The notes below the pieces were generated by a model. The model ran no database searches, was not told where the DNA came from, and saw nothing but the letters and a program-made list of their open reading frames with translations. 64,000 nt of DNA from NCBI GenBank assembly GCA_027021615.1, contig JALUTY010000078.1, forward strand, positions 174,877-238,876. Reading direction: 5' to 3'. The position numbers and the translations under genes are program-made. Numbering within the stretch: position 1 is the stretch's first letter; each line of letters starts with the position of its first letter. This document shows positions 36,230 to 44,624 of the stretch, piece by piece. This DNA is from a bacterium. Lineage in GTDB: Bacteria; Desulfobacterota; Deferrisomatia; Deferrisomatales; Deferrisomataceae.

Positions 36230-37297
36230 ATGGAAGACGCGGTGTTCGATTTCTTGAAGCGGTTGACCGACGCGCCGAGCCCCTCAGGGTTTGAGCAGCC
36301 CGCCCAGCGGGTGTGGCGGGCCCACGTGGAGCCCCACGTGGACGAGTTGCACACCGACGTGATGGGCAGCTCCTGGGGCGTGCTCCGGGGGCCGGACCGG
36401 CCGCGGGTGATGCTGGCCGGCCACGTGGACGAGATCGGGCTGATGGTCCGGTACATCGACGACCAGGGGTTCCTGTACTTCGCGCCCATCGGGGGGGTGG
36501 ACGCCCATCTCCTGCCGGGGCAGAGGGTGCGGGTGCACGGCCGCAAAGGCGCCGTGACCGGGGTGGTCGGCCGCAAGCCCATCCACCTGCTGGAGCACGA
36601 CGAGCGCAGCAAGGTGGCCAAGATCAAGGACCTGTGCATCGACATCGGGGCGGCCGGCCGGGACGGGGCCGAGGCCCGGGTGGCCGTGGGCGACCCCGTC
36701 ACCTTCGCATTCGAGCTGGAGCGGCTGGGGGGGGACCGGGTGGCCAGCCGGGGCCTCGACGACAAGATGGGGAGCTTCGTCGTGGCCGAGACCCTGCGCC
36801 GGCTGGCCGAGCGCAAGCCCGACCTGGGCTGCACGGTGTACGGGGTGTCCACCGTCCAGGAGGAGGTGGGGCTCCGGGGCGCCCGCACCAGCGCCTTCGG
36901 CATCGACCCGGACGTGGGCATCTGTGTGGAGGTGACCTTCGCCACGGACCACCCGGGCGTGGACAAGAAGGCGGTGGGCGACGTGCAGGTGGGGAAGGGG
37001 CCGGTGCTGTCCCGGGGGGCGAACATCAACCCCCGCCTGTTCGAGCTGCTCGTGGATACGGCCACGGCCGAGGGGATCCCGGTCCAGTTCGAGGCGGCAC
37101 CCCGGGCCACCGGCACCGACGCCAACGTGATGCAGCTCACCCGCGCCGGGGTGGCCACGGCCCTGGTGGAGGTGCCGCTGCGGTACATGCACACCCCCTC
37201 CGAGGTCCTGAGCCTGTCCGACCTGGAACACGCGATTCAGCTCCTGGTGGCGGTGCTCCTGCGGATCGGCCCGGACCGGAACTGGATTCCCCAGTGA
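36230..37297 (+). CDS. M42 family metallo-aminopeptidase
   Basis: The protein has 355 residues from ATG 36230 behind GGAGGAG. M42 peptidases are large cytosolic complexes that trim peptides. The di-metal ligands can be placed: AGHVDEIG (His and catalytic Asp), RGLDDKMG (bridging Asp), VQEEVGLRG (catalytic Glu then ligand Glu), VEVTFATDHPG and the C-terminal HTPSEV. The PDZ-like insertion domain falls at about residues 75-160. It stands alone between two octamer repeats. Older annotations call such proteins endoglucanases. Confidence 0.9.
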   Translation: MEDAVFDFLKRLTDAPSPSGFEQPAQRVWRAHVEPHVDELHTDVMGSSWGVLRGPDRPRVMLAGHVDEIGLMVRYIDDQGFLYFAPIGGVDAHLLPGQRVRVHGRKGAVTGVVGRKPIHLLEHDERSKVAKIKDLCIDIGAAGRDGAEARVAVGDPVTFAFELERLGGDRVASRGLDDKMGSFVVAETLRRLAERKPDLGCTVYGVSTVQEEVGLRGARTSAFGIDPDVGICVEVTFATDHPGVDKKAVGDVQVGKGPVLSRGANINPRLFELLVDTATAEGIPVQFEAAPRATGTDANVMQLTRAGVATALVEVPLRYMHTPSEVLSLSDLEHAIQLLVAVLLRIGPDRNWIPQ

Positions 37298-37300
37298 GGC

Positions 37301-37324
37301 TAGGAAGCTAGGAGGCTGGGAAGC
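37301..37324 (+). repeat. Degenerate octamer tandem repeat
   Basis: Three octamers TAGGAAGC, TAGGAGGC and TGGGAAGC begin four bases after the M42 stop. The M42 gene is thus bracketed by two arrays of the same family. Confidence 0.75.
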
Positions 37325-37354
37325 TCGCTAAATTGGGCGTGCTTTTTTGGACGC

Positions 37355-37523
37355 CGGGGCATGGGGCCTGCTTCCGGCCGCGCGCGAAGCCGGGCATGAG
37401 ATTCGCCGCGCAGGCACGGGGCATCAGCGGTGGTTTCATGACAGATCGGTCGACACGAACGATTTCACGGTGCGAACGTTGGAGGCGCTGCGCGGCGAGC
37501 CAAGGAGCCGCACGCGGCTCTCC
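37355..37523 (+). repeat. Dispersed repeat family A, copy 2
   Basis: It aligns along its length with 12334-12503, including GCGCGAAGCC, ATTCGCCGCGCAGGCA, TTTCATGACA and GCGCTGCGCGGCGAGC, but lacks the 3' tail of copy 1. It fills most of the 325-base gap before rseC. The rest of the gap is GC-rich with nothing recognised. Confidence 0.78.
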
Positions 37524-37622
37524 AGCAGACCCCACGCCTCCCGAAGCCTCGGCGGCGGCGGGGCCCGTGAGCCGCCCAGCCGCCAGCGGCCGAAGGCCCG
37601 AAGCCTGTTGGCAGGAACTCCC

Positions 37623-38036
37623 ATGATCGAAGAGACCGGAAAGGTGTTGGAGGTCCGGCCCGGCCGGGCCCTGGTGGAGACCCAGCGGGGCAGCGCCTGC
37701 GAGGGGTGCGCCGCCCGGGGGGCGTGCGCGCACCTGGGGGGTGGCCGGGAGGCCCGGGTGTGGGTTCAGGACCCCCTGGGCGTTTCCCCGGGCGACCGGG
37801 TGACGGTGGCCGTGCCCGAGGCGGCCGTGGTGAAGGCCTCGTTCTGGGTGTACCTGGTGCCGGTGCTGGTGCTGGTGGCGGGGGCGGTGGCGGGGAACGC
37901 CCTGGGGCCCCGGTTCGGCATCGGGCCCGATGCGGGCGCGGCCATCCTCGGGCTCGTGGCCATGGCGGGCGCCCTGGTGGTGTCCCGGTGGGGCGGGCGC
38001 AAGACCGCCATGCCCCGGATCGTGCGGAGGGGGTGA
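37623..38036 (+). CDS. rseC: RseC/MucC family positive regulator of SoxR reduction or sigma-E
   Basis: The 137-residue protein has an N-terminal domain with a Cys cluster (SACEGCAARGACAH), a beta segment, then two transmembrane helices at about 72-92 and 103-123. This is the RseC/MucC plan, associated with Rnf electron transport, SoxR reduction and sigma-E control. The start ATG at 37623 matches the conserved MIEETGKVLEV. No rnf genes are nearby. It precedes smpB by one base. Confidence 0.82.
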   Translation: MIEETGKVLEVRPGRALVETQRGSACEGCAARGACAHLGGGREARVWVQDPLGVSPGDRVTVAVPEAAVVKASFWVYLVPVLVLVAGAVAGNALGPRFGIGPDAGAAILGLVAMAGALVVSRWGGRKTAMPRIVRRG

Positions 38037-38037
38037 G

Positions 38038-38502
38038 GTGGCCAAGAGGTCCGAGGGCGTGAAGGTGGTCTGCACCAACAAGAAGGCCCGGCGCGACTAC
38101 CACATCGAGGAGACCTTCGAGGCCGGGCTCGTTCTGCGGGGGTGCGAGGTCAAGAGCCTGCGGGAGGGCAAGGCCAACCTCACCGACGCCTACGCCTGGG
38201 TGCAAGACGGCGAGGCGTGGATCTCGGGGCTCCACATCTCCCCCTACCCCCACGGCCGGCGGGAGGAGCAGGACCCCGACCGGGACAAGAAGCTCCTGCT
38301 GCACAAGTACGAGATCCGTCGCCTCCACGGGAAGGTGCGGCAAAAGGGGTACACCCTGGTGCCCCTGCGGGTGTACTTCCGGGGCGGCCACGCCAAGGTG
38401 GAGCTGGGGCTGGGCCGGGGCAAGAAACACTACGACAAGCGCGAGGACCTCAAGCGCGCCGACGCCCAGCGGGAGATCCAACGGGCCATGCGCCGCCGTT
38501 GA
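38038..38502 (+). CDS. smpB: SsrA-binding protein SmpB
   Basis: The protein has 154 residues from GTG 38038. SmpB motifs are NKKARRDYHIEETFEAGLVLRGCEVKSLREGKANLTDAYA, then HISPYPHG, DPDRDKKLLLHKYEI, and the C-terminal GLGRGKKHYDKREDLKRADAQREIQRAM, which mimics a codon-anticodon stem in the decoding centre. With tmRNA it rescues stalled ribosomes. No tmRNA gene was recognised in the following gap. Confidence 0.96.
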   Translation: MAKRSEGVKVVCTNKKARRDYHIEETFEAGLVLRGCEVKSLREGKANLTDAYAWVQDGEAWISGLHISPYPHGRREEQDPDRDKKLLLHKYEIRRLHGKVRQKGYTLVPLRVYFRGGHAKVELGLGRGKKHYDKREDLKRADAQREIQRAMRRR

Positions 38503-38557
38503 GTGGGGGCTTTCGGCCCGCCGGGCGGCTTTCGAACCGCACCAAGGCTCGGGGGGA

Positions 38558-38711
38558 CATGGGGTTTCAGGGGCCAGAATTCAGAAGTCGGTGGACAGGG
38601 AGAAGGCTCTTCGGTTCCCCGAGAGGATCCCCCCGGGAACTCAAACTGCTTTTCGGGATTTCCTGTCTCCTGTCCGCTGAATTCCGGTTCCTGAAACCCG
38701 TGCCCCGCCGC
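38558..38711 (-). repeat. Dispersed repeat family B, copy 2
   Basis: This is the reverse complement of 12728-12881, nearly base for base, with the same imperfect terminal inverted repeats (TTTCAGG...CCTGAAA). It starts 56 bases after smpB. The remainder up to the promoter at 38804 shows nothing else. Confidence 0.8.
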
Positions 38712-38803
38712 CGGCAATGGCCCCGGACCACCGAAAGTCGTTGTTAGGGCTCCCCAGGGCCCAAGGGGGTTCCTCCTTCGTCGGGCCCGTCGCGGTACGC
38801 CCG

Positions 38804-38833
38804 TTGACGGGTCGTCCCACCGTGGCCTAGACT
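38804..38833 (+). promoter_or_regulatory. Promoter of the tungstate-type ABC operon
   Basis: TTGACG (38804-38809), 18 bases, TAGACT (38828-38833). Transcription would start near 38840 and give a leader of about 220 bases that contains a terminator, pointing to attenuation. Confidence 0.6.
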
Positions 38834-38849
38834 GCCCTTGTGTCTCCGA

Positions 38850-38972
38850 GCGACTCGGCCTACCGGTTCCCCCCGGGGGCCCACGGCCGGTTCGCCGACG
38901 GGTCGGGGTGGAAACGCCTCGGCCTCCCGCGTTCGGAAAGGAGACGGGCCGACCGATGCGATGACGTGTGCG
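38850..38972 (+). ncRNA. Structured leader, probable Moco/Tuco-class riboswitch
   Basis: The leader between promoter and terminator is rich in possible stems. It includes GCCTCCCGCG, TTCGGAAAGGAGACGGGC and GACCGATGCGATGACG, which recall conserved stretches of the molybdenum/tungsten cofactor RNA class as I remember it. The placement, directly before a tungstate-type transporter, is where that class occurs. The class identity is inferred and needs a covariance-model search. The attenuator architecture itself is seen directly. Confidence 0.5.
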
Positions 38973-39004
38973 CCCTCCCCGTCCGTTCGCGGGGAGGGTT
39001 TTTT
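38973..39004 (+). terminator. Intrinsic terminator inside the leader (attenuator)
   Basis: CCCTCCCCG (38973-38981) pairs with CGGGGAGGG (38990-38998) and is followed by TTTTTT (38999-39004). It stands 54 bases before the permease start and downstream of a promoter, so it must be conditionally read through. Confidence 0.85.
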
Positions 39005-39058
39005 CGTGTTCCGGTTCTCGCACGGCCGGGTCCGTTCGGCCCGGCGCCCGAGGTGGGG

Positions 39059-39751
39059 ATGGACTACCTGATTCTCGCCCTGTCCCATGCCTGGGGCCTG
39101 CTCACGGGCCTGGACCCCGACGTGTGGGCGGCCGTGGGCACGAGCGTATGGGTCTCGGGGGCGGCCTCGACGCTGGCCGCGGCCGCGGCGGTGCCGGCCG
39201 GGGTTGCGGTGGCCTTGGGCCGGTTCCCGGGGCGTCAGCCCCTGCTGCTGGCCCTGAACACCCTCATGGCGCTGCCCACCGTGGTGGTGGGGCTCCTCGT
39301 GTACGGCCTGATCGGCAGGCAGGGTCCCCTGGGGGGGTTGGGCCTCCTCTACACGCCGGCCGGCATCGTGCTGGGCGAGTTCCTCCTGGTGCTGCCCCTG
39401 ATGACGAACCTGGTCGTCTCCGCGGTCGAGGGGCTGGACCCCCGGTTCCTCCAGACCTGCCGGGCCTTGGGCGCGGGGCCCTGGGCCACCGGCCGCATGG
39501 CCCTGTGGGAAGCCCGTCTGGGGGTGCTGGCCGCCCTGGTGGCCGGGTTCGGACGGGCGGTGGGCGAGGTGGGGGTGGCCATGATGCTGGGCGGAAACAT
39601 CCGCGGGTACACCCGCACCATGACCACGGCGATCGCGCTGGAGACGAGCAAGGGGGAGTTCGAGCTGGGCCTGGCCCTGGGCATCGTGCTCCTGTCCGTG
39701 GCCCTCGGGGTGAACGCGGCGTTGTTCGCCCTACGCCGGAGGCCGGCATGA
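39059..39751 (+). CDS. tupB: Tungstate-type ABC transporter permease
   Basis: The protein has 230 residues from ATG 39059 behind AGGTGGGG; an open frame further upstream runs through the terminator and is not used. It has about five membrane helices, ALPTVVVGLLVYGLIGRQGPLG near residues 70-90, and the EAA-like loop RALGAGPWATGRMALWEARLG, as in TupB/WtpB permeases. It should form the channel of a tungstate or molybdate importer. It overlaps the ATPase gene by ATGA. No periplasmic binding protein gene (tupA) is adjacent. Confidence 0.82.
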   Translation: MDYLILALSHAWGLLTGLDPDVWAAVGTSVWVSGAASTLAAAAAVPAGVAVALGRFPGRQPLLLALNTLMALPTVVVGLLVYGLIGRQGPLGGLGLLYTPAGIVLGEFLLVLPLMTNLVVSAVEGLDPRFLQTCRALGAGPWATGRMALWEARLGVLAALVAGFGRAVGEVGVAMMLGGNIRGYTRTMTTAIALETSKGEFELGLALGIVLLSVALGVNAALFALRRRPA

Positions 39752-40743
39752 CCGCGTACCGGGCCGAGGGGCTGCGGATCGCCCGGGGGGGGCGGGAGGT
39801 GCTGCGGCTGGAGCGGTTCGAGGTGCCGGCCGGCGGTCTGGTGGCACTGGTGGGGGCCAACGGGTCGGGCAAGACCTCGCTGCTGGAGGTGTTGGCGTTC
39901 CTCCGTCCCGCCTCGGGGGGCCGGCTCTGGTTCTTGGGGGCCGAGGTCTCCCCCGGCGGAAGACCGCCCGCCGGGGTGGGGTACCTGCCCCAGGCGCCCT
40001 ACCTGTTCGACCGGTCGGTGGCGGCCAACGTGGCCTGGGCCCTGCGGGCCCGGGGCGTCCGCGGACCGGAGGTGGCCCCCAGGCTCTCGGCCGCCCTGGA
40101 GCAGGTGGGGCTCGCGCACCTGGCCGACCGGAGGGCCACCCGGCTGAGCGGGGGGGAGGCCCAGCGGTTGGCCCTGGCGCGGGTGTTGGCCCTGGAGCCC
40201 CGGGTGCTCTTGCTGGACGAGCCGTTGAACCACCTGGACGCCGAGAGCCGCGAGCGGATCGAAGCGGTGGTGGACGCCTGGCGCCGGCAGAGGGGCACCA
40301 CGGTGGTCCTGGCCACCCACGACCCGGCCCGGGCCCGGCGGTTGGGCGCCGAGGTGTGGCGGGCCGAGGGAGGGGTGTTGCGGCCCGGCGGCCCCGACAA
40401 CGTGTTCCGCGGCCAGCCGGAACGGCCCGGGGGCGACGTGTTCGTGGCGGGGCTGCTGCGGGTGGTGGTGGAGCCGTTGCCGGCCGATGCCCGGGTCATC
40501 GAGGTGGACCCCCGGGAGATCGTGCTCTCCCGGGAGATGCCGTCGACCTCGGCCCGCAACCGGTTGCGGGGCACTGTGGTGGAGGCTCGGGTGGCCGACG
40601 GCGAGGTGTGGATCACCCTGGACTGCGGGGCTCCCTTGGTTGCCGTGGTGACCCGCTCGTCGTGGCAGCGGCTGGGGCTCACGGTGGGCGACGAGGCCGT
40701 AGCATCGTTCAAGGCCACCGCGGTACGGGTCTTGGGAGGTTAG
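39748..40743 (+). CDS. tupC: Tungstate/molybdate-type ABC transporter ATP-binding protein with C-terminal TOBE domain
   Basis: The 331-residue protein has Walker [10 protein letters not shown] (near residue 34), the Q-loop LPQAPY, the signature [15 protein letters not shown], Walker [13 protein letters not shown] and a switch ATHD. After about residue 255 comes a Mop/TOBE-like domain ([26 protein letters not shown]), which in ModC-type proteins binds oxyanion for feedback inhibition. It powers the upstream permease. Its stop overlaps the convergent chemoreceptor gene by four bases. Confidence 0.83.
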   Translation: MTAYRAEGLRIARGGREVLRLERFEVPAGGLVALVGANGSGKTSLLEVLAFLRPASGGRLWFLGAEVSPGGRPPAGVGYLPQAPYLFDRSVAANVAWALRARGVRGPEVAPRLSAALEQVGLAHLADRRATRLSGGEAQRLALARVLALEPRVLLLDEPLNHLDAESRERIEAVVDAWRRQRGTTVVLATHDPARARRLGAEVWRAEGGVLRPGGPDNVFRGQPERPGGDVFVAGLLRVVVEPLPADARVIEVDPREIVLSREMPSTSARNRLRGTVVEARVADGEVWITLDCGAPLVAVVTRSSWQRLGLTVGDEAVASFKATAVRVLGG

Positions 40744-42332
40744 GCCTCCTCCCCCCCGAGCCGAAACCGTCCCACGGCCTGCTCGAGGCCGTGGGCCTCG
40801 GCGGCCAAGGCCTGGGCGGCATGGGCCAGCTCCCCGGTCTGCCCGGCCACGTCCCGGCTCACGGTGGCGATCCCCTCCACGTTGTTGGAGATCTGCTCGA
40901 TGGCCGTGGACTGCTCCTCGGCGGCCACGGCGATCTGCCCGATCATCTGGCTCACCTGGCTCACCCGGTCCAGGATCGCCCGGAACGCCTCGCCGGCCTG
41001 GTCGAACACCTCGTGCGCTTGGGCGGCCTGGGCCCGGCCCTCGGCCGTGGCCTCCACGGCCTGACGGCTCTCCTCCTGGATCGAGCGGATCGTGGCCTCC
41101 ACCTCCTTGGTGGCCTTGGTGGTCTTCTCGGCCAGCTTCCGCACCTCGTCGGCCACCACAGCGAAGCCCCTGCCGTGCTCGCCGGCCCGGGCCGCCTCGA
41201 TTGCGGCGTTGAGGGCCAGCAGGTTGGTCTGGTCCGCGATGTCGTCGATCACCCGGATCACGTCGCCGATGCTCTCGGTCTTGCTGCCCAGCTCCTCGAT
41301 GCGGACCGCCAGGCCATCCACCATGCGGGCGATGCCGTCCATGCGCGCGAGGCTGTCGGTGAGGATCCCCTCGCCCTCCCGGGCTACGTCGGACATGTGC
41401 TGGGCGTTTCGGGCCACCTCCTGGGCGTTCTGGCTGACCTCGAGCACGGTAGCCGAGATCTCCTCCACCGCTGCCGCCACCTCGGAGGCCTTGTGACTCT
41501 GGCGGTCGGATCCGGCTGCCACCTGCTGGCTGGAGACCGAGATCTGCTGGGCCTCTCCGGCCACCCTCCCGGCCGCCTCGGACACCCGACCGACCAGATC
41601 CGCGAGCCCCCTTCGCATCTGGCCGTACGCTCGGGCCAGAGCGCCCAGCTCGTCCGAGCGGTGGGCCTCCACGGACGCGCCCAGGTCCCCGTGGGCCAGG
41701 CGATCGAGGGCCTGCCCGAGCTGGCCGGCCGTGTTGCCCACTCCCCGGGCGAACCAGAACCCAACGAGCACGGCGATCGCGACCGCGCCGGCCGAGGCGC
41801 CCAGCGTGACGTTCCGGACGGCCTGGGGGACGGTCAGGAACTCCTCCTCATAGCTTCCGACCCCGATCACCCAGTCCCAGGGCTCGAAGTAGATCACCCG
41901 GGCGATCTTCTTCCGGGCGCGGGGCTCGCCAGGGTTCTGCCACCAGTACTCCACCCACCCGTCCCGCACCGAGAGCATCTCCTGCATGAACGGCTTGCCC
42001 CGGGCATCCTTGGCGCCCTTGAGGTTTTTTCCCTCGAGCTTGGGGTGGAGCACGGTGGTCCCGTCCGGCCGGACGGCAAAGGGGTACCCCGTCTCGCCCA
42101 CCCGGATGGCCAGGAGGGCCTTGCGCAGCTCCGGGCCGGGCTCCTTGGCGCCGGTGGCCTTGTAGTACCCTTCACACAAGAGGAGCGCCGCCTGGGCGAG
42201 GTTGTCCACCTCGGTGCGCATCTGTCTAAGGGCCTGGGTCCGGGCGATCCGGTACGCAGTGACTCCTCCCCCCACGCCGGGCACGGTCACGAGCACGGCG
42301 ATCATCAGCGACAGCTTTGCCTTCAAGGACAT
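40740..42332 (-). CDS. Methyl-accepting chemotaxis protein with single Cache domain
   Basis: The 530-residue receptor has TM1 at about 8-28. A periplasmic sCache-like domain follows, with [23 protein letters not shown] and [34 protein letters not shown]2 is at about 172-192, then a HAMP domain and a long signalling coiled coil whose tip reads [38 protein letters not shown]. Methylation helices flank the tip. No C-terminal CheR-binding pentapeptide is present. The ligand may be a small carboxylate, by family analogy. A sigma-28-like promoter precedes it. Confidence 0.92.
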   Translation of the reverse strand: MSLKAKLSLMIAVLVTVPGVGGGVTAYRIARTQALRQMRTEVDNLAQAALLLCEGYYKATGAKEPGPELRKALLAIRVGETGYPFAVRPDGTTVLHPKLEGKNLKGAKDARGKPFMQEMLSVRDGWVEYWWQNPGEPRARKKIARVIYFEPWDWVIGVGSYEEEFLTVPQAVRNVTLGASAGAVAIAVLVGFWFARGVGNTAGQLGQALDRLAHGDLGASVEAHRSDELGALARAYGQMRRGLADLVGRVSEAAGRVAGEAQQISVSSQQVAAGSDRQSHKASEVAAAVEEISATVLEVSQNAQEVARNAQHMSDVAREGEGILTDSLARMDGIARMVDGLAVRIEELGSKTESIGDVIRVIDDIADQTNLLALNAAIEAARAGEHGRGFAVVADEVRKLAEKTTKATKEVEATIRSIQEESRQAVEATAEGRAQAAQAHEVFDQAGEAFRAILDRVSQVSQMIGQIAVAAEEQSTAIEQISNNVEGIATVSRDVAGQTGELAHAAQALAAEAHGLEQAVGRFRLGGEEA

Positions 42333-42389
42333 GGGCGGATCTCCTCCTCCAAGGGGAAGCCGGAACGGAAACGAAGCCGTTGACCCGTC

Positions 42390-42417
42390 CTATCGGAGGC
42401 CTCGGGCAAGGGCTTTA
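42390..42417 (-). promoter_or_regulatory. Sigma-28 (FliA)-like promoter of the chemoreceptor gene
   Basis: On the minus strand TAAA (42417-42414) and TCCGATAG (42397-42390) are separated by 16 bases, close to TAAA-N15-GCCGATAA. It is about 58 bases before the chemoreceptor ATG. It overlaps the stop codon of the upstream histidine kinase. Confidence 0.45.
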
Positions 42418-43878
42418 GGAGGGGGGGACACGGGGGATGTTGTCGGTTCCCGGGAGCATAACCTCGAAACGGCTCCCTCGACCCGGCTCACTTTCCACCC
42501 GGATGTCGCCCTGGTGGAGGCGGGCGATCTCCCGTGCGATGGCGAGACCCAGACCCGCCCCCCCAGCCCTTGGGGAACGGGCCGGGTCGGCTCGGTAGAA
42601 CCGCTCGAAGATCCGGGGAAGGTGCTCCGGAGGGATGCCCGTGCCCGTGTCGGTCACGACCACTGTGGGGGGCGGACCGGCCCGTATCTCCACGGCGACC
42701 CGGCCCCCCTGGGGCGTGTGGCGCACGGCGTTCTCCACCAGGTTCGACACGCACTCCTCGAGCAGCTGGGCGTAGCCGGGAATCCGTACCTTCCTGGGAG
42801 CGTGAACGCTCAGATCCACCCCCTTTGCCCGAGCCGACGGCCGGTGGGCCTCCCCCACCTCCCGGGCCAGCGCCCCGAGATCCACCGGGGTGACCTCACC
42901 AGGCCCGGTGCCGTTGCCCAGCCGGGTGAGCCGGAGCAGGTCTTCCACCATGGTGCCCAGCTTGAGCACGCGGCGGTGGACGGCTTTCAGGGCCTCCTTC
43001 AGATCGGCGGCGTCCCGGGGATGACGCAGGGCGACCTCGCACTGGGCACGGATGGCGGCAAGGGGGGTGCGCAGTTCGTGGGCAGCGTCCGCCGTGAACC
43101 GCTTCTGGCGTTCGTAGGCCCCGGCGAGCCGGTCCAGGGCACGGTTGAACGCGACGACGAGGCCGCGGATTTCCGCTGCAACGCCCCCCTCAGGAAGCCG
43201 GGCCTCCGGCTCGTCCGGGCCGATCCGAGAGGCCTGGCGGGAGAGGTCCGCTAAGGGGCCAAGGGCTCGCCACACAATCCACGCGGGCAGCACAACCAGC
43301 ATCGCAAAGAGAACGGTGAAACCCAGGAGCAGCCGGCGCCGCAGCCGTGCCAACGCCCGGGTGACCGGGGCCTGGGATCGGCCCACGACGACCCAGAACG
43401 TCCGGGACTCGGTGGGGGGGAGGGAAGCATCGGGATTCGCGCGGAGCCACGCCACGACGTCCTCCTCGTCCCGCTCCGGCGCCCTCTCGACCCGCAGGTG
43501 GACCGCCCGGAAAGTGCGGTCTCCGTGCGGGATCGATGTGAACCAGGGTGAGGACGAGGAGACGACCCCAGAGACCTTCGGAGCCCCTTTGGACGCCGCC
43601 ACGGTACGCCCGGCCCCGTCCATGACTCGGTAGAAGAAGTCGGGGTCGTCCCGGCCCAGCTCTGGAAGCTCGACGCCCTCGGGGTCGAACTCCGGGGTGC
43701 CGTCCACAGCGACCTCGACCCCAGCGGCCAGCCCCTGCGCTGCGGCCAGGAGCGACCGCTCGAAGCCGGCCATGAGGTCGCGCCGGGCGGCTTCGTGGAT
43801 CCCCCACGCGGTCGCACCGAGAGCCAGGCCGGTAAGGGGAATCAAGGGCACGAGGATGGCCCGGCGGATGGATCTCAA
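42415..43878 (-). CDS. Two-component sensor histidine kinase (OmpR-partner type)
   Basis: The 487-residue kinase is most likely started at TTG 43878, overlapping the regulator's stop (TTGA); no better start is visible and the frame stays open upstream inside the regulator gene. TM1 is at about 5-25 and TM2 at about 182-205, enclosing a periplasmic sensor of about 150 residues. A HAMP domain, then the H-box FTADAAHELRTPLAAIRAQCE, N-box ECVSNLVENAVRHTP, and G-boxes DTGTGIPPEHLPRIFERFYRAD and GGAGLGLAIA follow. It should phosphorylate the adjacent response regulator. The stimulus is unknown. Confidence 0.88.
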   Translation of the reverse strand: MRSIRRAILVPLIPLTGLALGATAWGIHEAARRDLMAGFERSLLAAAQGLAAGVEVAVDGTPEFDPEGVELPELGRDDPDFFYRVMDGAGRTVAASKGAPKVSGVVSSSSPWFTSIPHGDRTFRAVHLRVERAPERDEEDVVAWLRANPDASLPPTESRTFWVVVGRSQAPVTRALARLRRRLLLGFTVLFAMLVVLPAWIVWRALGPLADLSRQASRIGPDEPEARLPEGGVAAEIRGLVVAFNRALDRLAGAYERQKRFTADAAHELRTPLAAIRAQCEVALRHPRDAADLKEALKAVHRRVLKLGTMVEDLLRLTRLGNGTGPGEVTPVDLGALAREVGEAHRPSARAKGVDLSVHAPRKVRIPGYAQLLEECVSNLVENAVRHTPQGGRVAVEIRAGPPPTVVVTDTGTGIPPEHLPRIFERFYRADPARSPRAGGAGLGLAIAREIARLHQGDIRVESEPGRGSRFEVMLPGTDNIPRVPPS

Positions 43879-44552
43879 GGGGGCCCCTTCGGGATCCGAA
43901 ACCCCACCCCCCGCACGGTCTCGATCACGGGCACTCCTCCCACCCTGCGGAGCTTGCGCCGTAGGTTGGCCACGTGCACGTCGATCACGTTGGACTCGTT
44001 GTCGAAGGCGTGATCGTACACCTGTAGGCTGAGCCGCGTGCGAGACACCGCCTTGCCCCGATTGAGGAGCAGAGCCTCCAGGATCTGGAACTCCCTCGGG
44101 GTCAGGTGGACCTCCGTGCCGGCCCAGGAGACACGGTGCGATGCCGTGTCCAGGCGCAGGAGACCCCAGGTAAGCACATCTTGGGCCTCTCCGTGGGCCC
44201 TCCGGAGCACCGCCCGCACCCGAGCCAGGAGCTCGTCGAAGCTGAAGGGCTTCACCACGTAGTCGTCCCCTCCCAGCCCCAGACCCCGCACCCGATCCTC
44301 CACGTCGCCGCGGGCGGTCAGGAACACCACAGGCACCCGGTGCCCTTCCGATCGCAGGATCTCCAGGACCCGGAACCCGTCCATGCCGGGGAGCATAAGA
44401 TCCAGAACCACCAGATCGTGCTCTCCCGTCTCCGCCAGACACAGCGCATCCGGCCCGTCAAAGGCCTGATCCACCGCGAAGCCCTCCTCGCGGAACCCGC
44501 GGGCCAGGGCGTTGGACAGATCAACGTCGTCTTCCACGATGAGCAACCGCAC
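43875..44552 (-). CDS. OmpR/PhoB family response regulator
   Basis: The protein has 225 residues from GTG 44552 (VRLLIVEDDVDLSNAL). The receiver has the acidic pair in VEDD, phospho-acceptor Asp in VVLDLMLPGMDG, Thr in FLTARGD and Lys in VVKPFS. The winged-helix output shows LTPREFQILEALLLNRGKAVSR and DVHVANLRRKLRR. It regulates genes with its partner kinase. A terminator lies only 16 bases upstream, so it either has its own promoter in that short span or relies on read-through from the lipoprotein gene. Confidence 0.92.
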   Translation of the reverse strand: MRLLIVEDDVDLSNALARGFREEGFAVDQAFDGPDALCLAETGEHDLVVLDLMLPGMDGFRVLEILRSEGHRVPVVFLTARGDVEDRVRGLGLGGDDYVVKPFSFDELLARVRAVLRRAHGEAQDVLTWGLLRLDTASHRVSWAGTEVHLTPREFQILEALLLNRGKAVSRTRLSLQVYDHAFDNESNVIDVHVANLRRKLRRVGGVPVIETVRGVGFRIPKGPP

Positions 44553-44567
44553 CAGAGCACTCCGCGC

Positions 44568-44599
44568 AAAAGGAGCCTTCCCCTGGCGAGGAAGGCTCC
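44568..44599 (-). terminator. Terminator after the duplicated lipoprotein gene
   Basis: A perfect 10-base stem, GGAGCCTTCC (44599-44590 on the minus strand) with GGAAGGCTCC (44581-44572), an 8-base loop and then TTTT (44571-44568). Confidence 0.75.
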
Positions 44600-44624
44600 C
44601 ACAAAGCCTCCTTCGGCGCAACGG

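Noticed and set aside
38840..39058. Long N-terminal extension of the ABC permease
   Set aside because: The frame is open from 38840 but reads through the terminator hairpin and is unconserved; the permease begins at ATG 39059 with a good ribosome binding site.
42361..42395. Sigma-70 promoter on the plus strand near TTGACC 42380
   Set aside because: There is no plus-strand gene downstream for many kilobases, and no good -10 follows.
43879..44442. Upstream extension of the histidine kinase frame
   Set aside because: It runs through the response regulator gene and has no conserved sequence; the kinase begins at the TTG overlapping the regulator's stop.
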